Shown piece by piece: positions 1 through 6,555 of a stretch of DNA of 9,522 nt. The stretch is from assembly GCF_938041645.1 (NCBI RefSeq), contig NZ_CALIST010000052.1, forward strand, positions 1 through 9,522, given 5' to 3'. The translations under genes and the position numbers were made by a program. The notes below the pieces were generated by a model that worked only from the letters and a program-made list of their open reading frames with translations, ran no database searches and had not been told where the DNA came from. Each line of letters starts with the position of its first letter. Position 1 is the first letter of the stretch. Source of the DNA: an uncultured Campylobacter sp. Lineage in GTDB: Bacteria > Campylobacterota > Campylobacteria > Campylobacterales > Campylobacteraceae.

Positions 1-1
1 T

Positions 2-952
2 GGTAAATTTTCTAATTTTAAAAGATTTTTAAAATTAGCTATAACTAAATTTCCCGACTTAGATACTAATAATGCTGTTGATGCATTGTTAAAAAATATT
101 TTAGATAATGATGTCTTGAGTGTAAGGCAAATCTTTAATTCAAATCGTTTTACGACTATAGAGTCGATTGTTATGAATAGAGAAAATAGTAAGAAGTATT
201 ATGAATTTCTGATAGAAAAAATTGATAATTTTCAAGATTCTGATACAGAATATTTTTACGAAACACTACAATATATAAGTTTTCTAGAAAGCCAAGGAAT
301 AATTGAGTTTAAGATAAATCTAATAAAAAATGAAAAAATAATTAATTATTTAAGGCTTAGCTCTGAAGAAAAGACTATGCTTTCTTATTTATTCAACATA
401 TACGATAAGATATTAGCTCTCAAAGCAAGGACAGGTGATACCGAATACATTAAAACAGTGATAATTTTAATAGACGAAGTAGAGTTACATCTTCATCCGG
501 AATGGCAACGCCAATTTATTGATAATATAAATAGATTTTTTGGTAAATTTAAAGATATAAAACTACAATTCATAGTGGCGACCCATTCGCCAATTATATT
601 AAGTGATATTCTAAGTCAAAATACAGTATATCTCGGAATAAACAATATAGATGAAGACAATAATAGCTTTGGAGGAAATATACTTGATATTTATAAAGAT
701 AAGTTTTTTATAGAATATACTATGGGTGAATTTAGTAGAAAATTTATAGAAAATTTTTCAAATTCCATAAATCTGATATATGCATACGAAATGGCAAAGA
801 GGAATGACAATCAACTGCTTAATCTTATTATAGAAAAGTATAGAAAGAAAAATTTAAAAATACGCAATCTAGTAAAATATATTGATAGAATAGGTATAAA
901 AGAAAAATCTACTGATTTAAAATGTGTAGCAGAGTGGAAAAAAGATAATTAA
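2..952 (+). CDS. ABC/AAA-type ATPase, PtuA-like (5' partial)
   Basis: The frame is open from the left edge, so the TTG at 86 is not a real start; the N-terminus with the Walker A motif lies outside the window. Visible in order are an ABC-signature-like LSSEEK (356-373), a Walker B IILIDE (461-478) followed by the HLHPEWQ typical of AAA_21/AAA_15 and OLD-like ATPases, and a switch histidine in ATHSP (578-592). An alpha-helical, Lys/Ile/Asn-rich tail follows. These families use ATP-driven dimerisation and often act as sensors or motors in defence systems. The HNH gene immediately downstream makes a Septu PtuA-like role the best guess; this is inferred from context and motifs. The frame ends at TAA 950-952 but continues in the same frame to 1066. 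Codons are strongly AT-biased (ATA, AGA, AAA), unlike the core genes to the right, which suggests horizontal acquisition. It could instead belong to another ATPase-nuclease system. Confidence 0.85.
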   Translation, partial: GKFSNFKRFLKLAITKFPDLDTNNAVDALLKNILDNDVLSVRQIFNSNRFTTIESIVMNRENSKKYYEFLIEKIDNFQDSDTEYFYETLQYISFLESQGIIEFKINLIKNEKIINYLRLSSEEKTMLSYLFNIYDKILALKARTGDTEYIKTVIILIDEVELHLHPEWQRQFIDNINRFFGKFKDIKLQFIVATHSPIILSDILSQNTVYLGINNIDEDNNSFGGNILDIYKDKFFIEYTMGEFSRKFIENFSNSINLIYAYEMAKRNDNQLLNLIIEKYRKKNLKIRNLVKYIDRIGIKEKSTDLKCVAEWKKDN

Positions 953-1066
953 GGCTTTTTGAAACGATCTAAGGCTATAATTAATAATATCGGTGAAGAA
1001 GCAATAAGAAATCATCTAAAATTATTAATAGATAGACTATCAATTTTAAAAAAGGAAAAGCATTGA
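953..1066 (+). pseudogene. In-frame C-terminal continuation of the ATPase after a nonsense codon
   Basis: After the TAA at 950-952 the same frame reads 37 more codons to TGA 1064-1066. It includes an amphipathic helix around AIINNIGEEAIRNHLKLL, which resembles the usual C-terminal helix of this ATPase type (IGE..IRN.L..LL). The final TGA overlaps the TTG start of the HNH gene as TTGA, the arrangement expected of a translationally coupled operon. I infer that the ancestral ATPase ended at 1066 and was shortened by one substitution creating the TAA. A separate 35-codon peptide starting at TTG 959 is possible, but no ribosome binding site precedes it. Confidence 0.6.
1051..1056 (+). promoter_or_regulatory. 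Ribosome binding site for the HNH gene
   Basis: AAAGGA lies 6 bases before the TTG at 1063. It supports this non-ATG start and would allow independent initiation even when ribosomes leave the ATPase message at 952. Confidence 0.6.
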
Positions 1067-1899
1067 ATAGAGCTGAAATTATAGACAATATCTACGAATG
1101 TGTTAAAAATGATACATATAGGCTTAAGAATATAAATATAGATGATAAAATTAAAATGTTTGGCTTTGATGATTATGGCTATATATCAAGAGATATGATT
1201 GATCTAAAGCATGATAAAATAGATATTAAGATTCAAACATTGAGAAACACAAAGCTAACTCAACAAGAAGAAAATGAGATAAAAATTGTTTATCATAAAG
1301 CTTACGAGAATATAATATCTAAAAAATTTGCAAAAGATATAATTTCATTGAAGGGTTATCAGCTTTGTCCATACTGTAGAGCAGGATATGTATCTTTAAT
1401 TAAAATAAATGATAAGTATATAAGGCCCGATTTAGATCATTTTTATCCCAAAAGTAAACATTATTATCTAAGCATAACTATTGATAATTTAATCCCAGGT
1501 TGCCTTCTTTGCAATCAAAGACTTAAAAAAGATATAGATCCAAGCATAGACTTTAAAAATACTCAAGAGATTTTTAAAAAGATTAAATTTGAGGTAGATA
1601 TCATAAATAAATATATCTACATAATTAACTTAGATGAGTTTAATAAAAATGAGTACGAATGGATAGAAAATATGTGTATTAGTAAAATTTATTCATATCA
1701 TACTGAGATATTTGATAATATATATGAAAAGTATGAAAAATATAGAAAATCTAATATCAATGATATGGCAAAGGCATTAAATCTAGATGAGGAATATATA
1801 AAAAATCTCATATTTTGGGAATTTAAAATAATGAAAGAAAAAAATGAACCTCTTTATAAATTAAAACAAGATATATTCAACCAAATAATGCAAATATGA
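1063..1899 (+). CDS. HNH endonuclease, PtuB-like
   Basis: 278 residues from a TTG start. The core is a zinc-bracketed HNH (beta-beta-alpha metal) nuclease: CPYC at residues 102-105, DLDHFYPKS at 123-131 carrying the general-base histidine (H126), and NLIPGCLLCNQ at 142-152 with the second Cys pair (C147, C150) and the motif Asn. HNH proteins of this layout are the nuclease partners of ABC-type ATPases in Septu (PtuB) and in some retron systems, where they cleave nucleic acid during phage infection. About 100 residues lie before the core and about 125 after it; both are charged and helical and match nothing I recognise. The start overlaps the extended ATPase frame by 4 bases and has its own AAAGGA. 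The gene looks intact and is strongly AT-biased like its partner. Nuclease assignment is firm; the Septu label is inferred from the pairing. Confidence 0.85.
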   Translation: MNRAEIIDNIYECVKNDTYRLKNINIDDKIKMFGFDDYGYISRDMIDLKHDKIDIKIQTLRNTKLTQQEENEIKIVYHKAYENIISKKFAKDIISLKGYQLCPYCRAGYVSLIKINDKYIRPDLDHFYPKSKHYYLSITIDNLIPGCLLCNQRLKKDIDPSIDFKNTQEIFKKIKFEVDIINKYIYIINLDEFNKNEYEWIENMCISKIYSYHTEIFDNIYEKYEKYRKSNINDMAKALNLDEEYIKNLIFWEFKIMKEKNEPLYKLKQDIFNQIMQI

Positions 1900-2302
1900 T
1901 TCATTTAGTTAAGATGCTTTACTTATAATTTAATATTACTTAATCATAATTGCCAAATAGTATCAAGTTTAACGATCACATTTTTGGGATATTCAGATAA
2001 CCTTATAAATGCGAAGTAAATCTCAAATTTTAGTCTCAAGACTTGAGCAATTTCAATTTTATAAAAATATTTAAGAATTTAGAACGAAATATCTAACCAA
2101 TTTCTGGAATGTCAAGCAGGCGACGGTTGTTTTATCTATCATCGCGACTGCGTATTTCGAAATTTTTGATAACAGCTGAGTGGTTGAGGGCGAAACAATG
2201 CCCTGGAGCGGCAAGTTTTTCAGGGCTTTTTAGTGCGAAAATCTACTCACTTGCCTTGAGGAACCAATACTGATTGGTGGTTTATGTGTGAGTCATGATT
2301 GC
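1900..2302. other. AT-rich intergenic tract at the island edge, no intact gene
   Basis: No credible intact gene on either strand. Base composition shifts from very AT-rich to mixed at about 2100. Two short open stretches are visible: a start-less minus-strand frame of about 46 codons ending at 1944-1946, and a plus-strand hydrophobic stretch (about 2100-2175, including KQATVVLSIIATAYFEIF) ending at a TGA. The second may be the eroded upstream part of the membrane-protein remnant that follows. No clear terminator hairpin follows the HNH gene. Confidence 0.5.
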
Positions 2303-2672
2303 GACTTTTGTAGTAAATAGGGTCAAAAAACCGCTTGCTGGTAAGTAAAATCCGCGTATTTTAAACGATCGCAGACGGTTCGCCTTTAGGATTTTGCGCG
2401 CATTTGGTACTTGGCTGGAACATGCTTGATTTTTCAGCAGACTGTGGTATTTCTCGTTTTACGCGTGACTTTTGCTGTGCTTATGGCACTTGACATCTAT
2501 GTTGCCATTAAGGTCGGCAAGTTGCCTATCTTTATGCCTAAAGTTGAGCTTAAGGGGTGGCGACTCAAAAGCCAAAGATGCAACGTACAATAGAGGCTAC
2601 ACCGACCTAAAATTTGCTATCAGCGTGATTATTGCAATTTTTGGCAATCATTCGGTTTTGCATATATTTTAA
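2303..2672 (+). pseudogene. Degraded membrane-protein gene, copy 1
   Basis: Recognisable only by comparison with 3020-3228. The two segments align almost collinearly; over the last 66 bases (2447-2512 against 3163-3228) a gapless hand count gives 46 identities. The position matching the ATG of copy 2 is no longer a start. In the equivalent frame there is a TAA where copy 2 has TGG (CGC GTA TTT TAA), and a one-base indel shifts the frame before the shared CLIF. The readable part continues as a hydrophobic segment ending DIYVAIK, then a hydrophilic stretch, then switches frame near 2565-2580 to a second hydrophobic segment (about 2610-2672, LKFAISVIIAIFG). More hydrophobic coding-like sequence may follow to about 2765. 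The original was probably a small multi-spanning inner-membrane protein of unknown family. Confidence 0.55.
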
Positions 2673-2892
2673 TGAATACTCCAATCTCGATCTCAAAGTT
2701 AAAGCTGGCATTCTACTGCTTGGACTACTTTTTTGGGCTCGCTGTTTGGATTTATTATTTTAAAGGAGTAAAATTTACTTCACATCGTGCTTCCGTGACC
2801 TGGTTTAAATTTTAAAATTCACCAAATTTGAACATAAAATTGAAAGCGCAAAAGCAATGACTGATAATTTAATCAAATATATTTTCTCAAAT

Positions 2893-3003
2893 TTACTTCG
2901 CTAGCTCAAAAATCGCTTTGATATTTTCCTTCTGTGTAAGCTTGTCTTTGCGCCAGTTTACCGCGTAGTCGTAGGCTAAATTTACAACCTCGTTAGCGTC
3001 TCG
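2893..3003 (-). pseudogene. C-terminal fragment of an unidentified protein (minus strand)
   Basis: Reading the minus strand from 3003 down to a TAA at 2893-2895 gives 36 residues of coherent, soluble, helical-looking sequence: EVVNLAYDYAVNWRKDKL followed by TQKENIKAIFELAK and stop. Codon choice (GCG, CGC, CTA, AAG) matches the core genes of this genome more than chance AT-rich frames. The frame stays open to about 3045 but there overlaps the plus-strand membrane copy 2 and looks less natural. No start codon or ribosome binding site exists, so this is most likely the stranded 3' end of a gene truncated by rearrangement. I do not recognise the family. A chance open frame remains possible. Confidence 0.4.
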
Positions 3004-3024
3004 CTTTTGATACCGACGGTTTTT

Positions 3025-3255
3025 ATGGCAAACGAGGTCAAATTTCGCCTACCCGCGAGTAAAGTCTGCGTATTTTGGGTGATCTCAGGCGGTTTGCTAG
3101 CAGGCTTTGTCGCGTATCTGCATTTAGTCGCAGCCTGCTTGATCTTTTTTCGCTGGACTGCCGTATTTCTCGCTACATACATGGCTCTTGCTGTGTTTAT
3201 GGTGCTTGGCGTCTACACCGCGATCAAACAATCAAGTCCACTAGGTCGTATATAA
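3025..3255 (+). pseudogene. Small membrane-protein gene fragment, copy 2
   Basis: An open frame of 76 residues from ATG 3025 with three closely spaced hydrophobic segments (VCVFWVISGGLLAGFVAYL; LVAACLIFF; AVFLATYMALAVFMVLGVY), then TAIK and a short unrelated tail. It is the better-preserved relative of the segment at 2303-2512. Aligned codons differ mainly in third positions or by conservative changes, so both descend from genes that were once translated. Homology stops after AIK while copy 1 continues, so copy 2 looks truncated at its 3' end. No Shine-Dalgarno precedes the ATG. It may be a short expressed protein, but a remnant is more likely. It converges with leuC, ending 36 bases from the leuC stop. 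Confidence 0.45.
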
Positions 3256-3291
3256 ACAAACCGTATTGCCATTAAGTTTTAAATCCTAAAC

Positions 3292-4557
3292 CTACAAATC
3301 CCTCGGATCGGCGATCTTGCCTGCGACGGCGCTAGCTGCGGCGACGGCGGAGTTTGCCAGATATACTTCGCTTGTTCTGTCGCCCATGCGACCGACGAAA
3401 TTTCGATTAGTCGTGCTTACGCAGCGCTCACCCACGCCCAAAATCCCCATATATCCGCCCAGGCACGCACCGCAGGTCGGGTTGCTCACGACTGCGCCGG
3501 CTTCGACGAAAATATCCCACAGCCCCTCTTTTTGCGCGGCCAGAGCGATCTTTTGCGTCGCAGGCGTGATGATGAGGCGGGTTTTGCGCGCGACCTTGCG
3601 ACCTTTTAAAATTTGCGCGGCGATCCGCAGATCGGAGAGTCTGCCGTTGGTGCAGCTGCCGATAAAGACCTGATCGACGGCGATGTCATCGCGCACCGCC
3701 TCGCGCACGCTCTTGCCGTTGCTAGGCAGGAACGGATATGCGATCACCGGATCAAGCTTGCTAACGTCGATCTGCAAAATTTGCTCGTAGTTCGCGCCCT
3801 CGTCGGAGTAGTGAAATTTCGGCTCGGCGCGCAAATTTTTATCTGCCAAAAATTCCTTCGTGATCTCATCGACCGCGACGATACCGCTCTTGCCGCCCGC
3901 TTCGATCGCCATATTGCAAAGCGAAAATCTGCTATCCATATCCAGGTGCTTAAGCGCGTCGCCGCAGAACTCCAAAGCCTTATAGCGCGCACCGTCCACG
4001 CCGATAAGGCGGATCACCTCTAAAATAAGATCCTTGCCGTAGATGTGTGGCGCGGGCTTGCCGCAAAAGACCACTTTGATCGTAGGCGGTATTTTAAACC
4101 AATTCTTGCCCGTTATCATCGCGAAAGCTAGATCGGTGCTGCCCATGCCCGTCGCAAATGCCCCAAGCGCGCCGTGGGTACAGGTATGGCTGTCCGCGCC
4201 GATGATGACATCACCGGGTACTACGAGCCCCTTTTCAGGCATCAGCGCGTGCTCGATACCCATATCCTTTTCGTCGAAATAATTTTTTAAATCGTGCTTG
4301 TAAGCAAACTCGCGTGAAATTTTAGCTTGGTTTGCGCTTAAAATGTCTTTCGTGGGGATGTAATGATCCATTACGATCGCAAAGCCGTCCGGGTTGGCGA
4401 GCTTTTTTGCGCCGCTAAGCTCAAACTGTTTGATCGAAATCGGCGTCGTGATGTCGTTGCCGATGACCATATCGATGGCGCTTTCGATGATCTGTCCCGC
4501 AAAAACCGCCTCGCCCACGTGCTCGCTAAAAATTTTCTCCGTGATCGTCTGCTTCAT
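3292..4557 (-). CDS. leuC: 3-isopropylmalate dehydratase large subunit
   Basis: 421 residues, the usual size of the shorter two-subunit bacterial/archaeal LeuC group. With LeuD it isomerises 2-isopropylmalate to 3-isopropylmalate in cytosolic leucine synthesis, using a [4Fe-4S] cluster. Aconitase-family motifs are all present: ADSHTCTHGALGAF (residues 121-134), GSCTNGR (300-306) and NPTCGACLGG (359-368). C302, C362 and C365 are the expected cluster ligands, and STTNRNFVGRMGD follows at 381-393. The ATG at 4557 is preceded by AAGGAG (complement of 4563-4568) at 5 bases. The gene is divergent from the nitroreductase gene and has its own likely -10. No leuD lies within the window; the space downstream of leuC holds pseudogene debris. 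Homoaconitase is an alternative family reading, but the bacterial context favours LeuC. Confidence 0.93.
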   Translation of the reverse strand: MKQTITEKIFSEHVGEAVFAGQIIESAIDMVIGNDITTPISIKQFELSGAKKLANPDGFAIVMDHYIPTKDILSANQAKISREFAYKHDLKNYFDEKDMGIEHALMPEKGLVVPGDVIIGADSHTCTHGALGAFATGMGSTDLAFAMITGKNWFKIPPTIKVVFCGKPAPHIYGKDLILEVIRLIGVDGARYKALEFCGDALKHLDMDSRFSLCNMAIEAGGKSGIVAVDEITKEFLADKNLRAEPKFHYSDEGANYEQILQIDVSKLDPVIAYPFLPSNGKSVREAVRDDIAVDQVFIGSCTNGRLSDLRIAAQILKGRKVARKTRLIITPATQKIALAAQKEGLWDIFVEAGAVVSNPTCGACLGGYMGILGVGERCVSTTNRNFVGRMGDRTSEVYLANSAVAAASAVAGKIADPRDL

Positions 4558-4562
4558 AAAAT

Positions 4563-4568
4563 CTCCTT
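4563..4568 (-). promoter_or_regulatory. Ribosome binding site for leuC
   Basis: Complement reads AAGGAG, 5 bases before the ATG. A strong Shine-Dalgarno that fixes the start. Confidence 0.8.
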
Positions 4569-4589
4569 CGTATCGGTTAAATTTGCGCG

Positions 4590-4595
4590 ATTTTA
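4590..4595 (-). promoter_or_regulatory. Likely leuC -10 box
   Basis: The complement reads TAAAAT within GCTAAAATCG, preceded by a T-run (GATTTTTTAG). This matches the Campylobacter sigma70 pattern of a -10 with T-rich upstream sequence and no defined -35. It lies 32 bases before the leuC ATG. Confidence 0.5.
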
Positions 4596-4627
4596 GCTAA
4601 AAAATCATAAATTTTTGCAATTTTATG

Positions 4628-4633
4628 TATAAT
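4628..4633 (+). promoter_or_regulatory. Likely promoter of the nitroreductase-rqcH unit
   Basis: TATAAT in the context ATGTATAATTAAG, with periodic T-rich tracts upstream (4611-4624). AAGGAG at 4642-4647 gives a ribosome binding site 7 bases before ATG 4655. The leader would be very short, about 15 bases. Confidence 0.65.
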
Positions 4634-4654
4634 TAAGCCGCAAGGAGCGAGACG

Positions 4655-5179
4655 ATGGAAATTTTAGATATTTTTGCAAATCGCAGAAGCGTAAGAAAGT
4701 ACGCGCCTAAGCCGCTTGAGGACGAGGCGCTGGATAAAATTTTAAAAGCGGGCCTGCTTGCGCCGTCGGGGCATGCACGCCGCCCGTGGGAGTTCATCCT
4801 CGTGCGCGACAAACGGATGCTTGAGCGACTAAGCGGATGTCGCAGCAGCGGAGCGAATATGCTAAAACAGGCTTCGGCCGCGATCGTCGTGATCGCAGAT
4901 GAGCAGAAGCAGGACGTCTGGATCGAGGACTGCTCGGTAGCGCTAGGTTACATGCACCTTGCCGCAAGCGCGCTAAATCTCGGTAGCTGCTGGGTGCAGG
5001 TGAGGCTGCGTACCGCCGCGGACAGACGCAGCTGCGAGGAGTTTTTGCGCGAGGCACTGGGCTTTCCGCTAAATTTTAAAGCAGAAGCGATACTGGCCCT
5101 CGGCGTGCCGCAACAGCGCCTGAGCCCTCACGATCTGCAAAAGTTAAATTTAGCCAAAATCCACAAAGAGAAATTTTAA
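4655..5179 (+). CDS. Nitroreductase family protein (FMN-dependent)
   Basis: 174 residues with the nitroreductase fold signatures: RRSVRKY near the N-terminus (residues 10-16) and APSGHARRPWEF (36-47), which shape the FMN site, then the dimer and active-site helix DCSVALGYMHLAASALNLG (92-110), and ILALGVPQQ near the end (146-154). Members transfer electrons from NAD(P)H through bound FMN to nitro compounds, quinones or other acceptors in the cytosol; the physiological substrate cannot be read from the sequence. The length fits the shorter nitroreductase subgroup and is below the roughly 210 residues of RdxA/FrxA enzymes. ATG 4655 has AAGGAG at 7 bases. The stop lies 5 bases before the RqcH-type gene, suggesting co-transcription, though no functional link between the two is evident. 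Confidence 0.9.
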   Translation: MEILDIFANRRSVRKYAPKPLEDEALDKILKAGLLAPSGHARRPWEFILVRDKRMLERLSGCRSSGANMLKQASAAIVVIADEQKQDVWIEDCSVALGYMHLAASALNLGSCWVQVRLRTAADRRSCEEFLREALGFPLNFKAEAILALGVPQQRLSPHDLQKLNLAKIHKEKF

Positions 5180-5184
5180 CGCGT

Positions 5185-6510
5185 ATGAAGTATCAAAATT
5201 TAATTCAAATTTGCGAGTATCTACGCGCCAAACGCTTCCTTTCGCACATTAAACGCGTAGGAGATAACCTTTTTAAAGTTTGCTTTGACGGCAATGAGAC
5301 GCTGTTTTTTGATATGAATAAATCAGGCTGCAATATCCACGAAAATGACGCTTTTACCGAAGGTAAGGTTTACGCGGCGCCCTTTGATGTGCTACTTGCC
5401 AAGCGCTTTGTAAAATCGCGCATCACCTCCGTTAGCGTGCCAGAAAATAATAGAATTCTATGCCTTAGCGTAAGCCAAAACGCAAGCTACAAAACCCAAA
5501 GCTCAAATATCTACTTCGAATTTACCGGGCGTTTTACAAACGTAATAATCACCGACGAAAATGATGTGATTTTAGAGGCACTGCGGCACTTCGAGACGGA
5601 ATTTAGGCAGATCAAGGTAGGAAGAAAGCTCCGCCACCTACCGCCTGCAAATATTAAAGAAGCCCCCGTGCCAAAAATTTCGGACTTTAGAGCATTTTTT
5701 CGCGCGGAATTTAACGCGCTAAATGCGGATCGCTTAAACTCGCTCAAATCCGCAAAAATCACGGCGCTAAATAAAAAGCTAGACTCGGTGCGTGAGGCTT
5801 TAGGCTCTTTGCAAAGCAGCACCGAACTACTGCGAAGCGCCGAGCTTTTAGGTGCGAAAGCTGCCTTGCTAAAAGAAAATATCTATAAAATTCCAACTAG
5901 CGCGCGAGAATTTACGCTGCAAAAAGGAGACGCCGAAGCGGTAGAATTTAAACTGCAAAAGCCTGCAAGCGCCACTTTGGGCGAGCTTTACTCCGAGGCA
6001 AAGCGTCTGCGCCAAAAGGCTGCTAATATCCATATCGAAGAGCAAAATTTAAAGGAGAAACTCGCGTTTTATGAGAATTTAAAATCGCTCGTCCTTGCTG
6101 CACAGGATGCACACGAGATCGAAATTCTAATGCCTAAGCGCACGCAAACTAGGCAAAAAAGTAAGGAAAAAAATAGCGAATATGTAGCGAACTTTTATCT
6201 CGGGGATTTTAAAATCAGCGTCGGTAAAAACGAAAAAGGCAATGAGTTCTTACTAAAAAATAGCTCCAAATCCGACTATTGGTTTCATCTTAAGGACATT
6301 CCAAGTGCACACGTCATCGTAAAGACAAATAAGCAAAGTCTAAGCGAAGAGGTGATCGAATTCGCCGCTAAAATTTGCGTGAGCTTCAGTGCAAGCGGCA
6401 GCGGAAAATATCTCGTCGATTACACCAAACGTCAAAATGTCAAAATCAACGAAGGCGCCTTCGTAAACTACGTAAATTTCAAAACAATCAGCGTTTTAAA
6501 GCCGCAATAA
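5185..6510 (+). CDS. rqcH: NFACT-family RqcH-type ribosome quality control protein
   Basis: 441 residues. The N-terminal NFACT-N domain covers about residues 1-160. A helical and coiled-coil middle follows (about 170-310), and a C-terminal NFACT-R domain (formerly DUF814, about 335-435) contains DYWFHLKDIPSAHVIV at 364-379. These proteins, once labelled fibronectin-binding proteins, bind stalled 50S subunits and direct C-terminal alanine tailing with tRNA-Ala; in Bacillus subtilis RqcH the residue pair D97-R98 is required. The equivalent place here appears to be N89-R90 (ENNRIL), so the Asp may be replaced by Asn. The protein is shorter than Firmicute RqcH (about 570 residues), mainly in the middle. 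The ATG lies 5 bases after the nitroreductase stop with only a weak AAAGAG about 14 bases upstream, so translation probably depends on the preceding gene. Confidence 0.85.
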   Translation: MKYQNLIQICEYLRAKRFLSHIKRVGDNLFKVCFDGNETLFFDMNKSGCNIHENDAFTEGKVYAAPFDVLLAKRFVKSRITSVSVPENNRILCLSVSQNASYKTQSSNIYFEFTGRFTNVIITDENDVILEALRHFETEFRQIKVGRKLRHLPPANIKEAPVPKISDFRAFFRAEFNALNADRLNSLKSAKITALNKKLDSVREALGSLQSSTELLRSAELLGAKAALLKENIYKIPTSAREFTLQKGDAEAVEFKLQKPASATLGELYSEAKRLRQKAANIHIEEQNLKEKLAFYENLKSLVLAAQDAHEIEILMPKRTQTRQKSKEKNSEYVANFYLGDFKISVGKNEKGNEFLLKNSSKSDYWFHLKDIPSAHVIVKTNKQSLSEEVIEFAAKICVSFSASGSGKYLVDYTKRQNVKINEGAFVNYVNFKTISVLKPQ

Positions 6511-6520
6511 GCGAGCTTGA

Positions 6521-6528
6521 TGTATAAT
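6521..6528 (+). promoter_or_regulatory. Likely promoter of cdsA-dxr
   Basis: TGTATAAT, an extended -10, sits 27 bases before the cdsA ATG and just after the rqcH stop. AAGGAA at 6545-6550 follows as ribosome binding site. It would let cdsA-dxr be transcribed independently of rqcH. Confidence 0.6.
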
Positions 6529-6555
6529 TCGCAAAATAAATTTTAAGGAAATTCT

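Noticed and set aside
1944..2084. Minus-strand start-less open stretch of about 46 codons in the AT-rich tract
   Set aside because: Such lengths arise by chance in this composition, and no ribosome binding site or recognisable motif is present.
2472..2672. 66-codon open frame as a real small protein
   Set aside because: Its first half is out of frame with the homology to copy 2 and only the later part is coding-like, so it bridges a frameshift in a pseudogene.
2982..3182. Minus-strand 66-codon open frame over membrane copy 2
   Set aside because: Antisense shadow of the hydrophobic segment; no ribosome binding site and no recognisable sequence. It is in a different frame from the coherent fragment ending at 2893.
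3317..4596. Several long plus-strand and shifted-frame open stretches across leuC
   Set aside because: They are antisense or out-of-frame shadows of the G+C-rich leuC gene, lack family motifs and ribosome binding sites, and give Arg/Ala/Pro-rich sequence.
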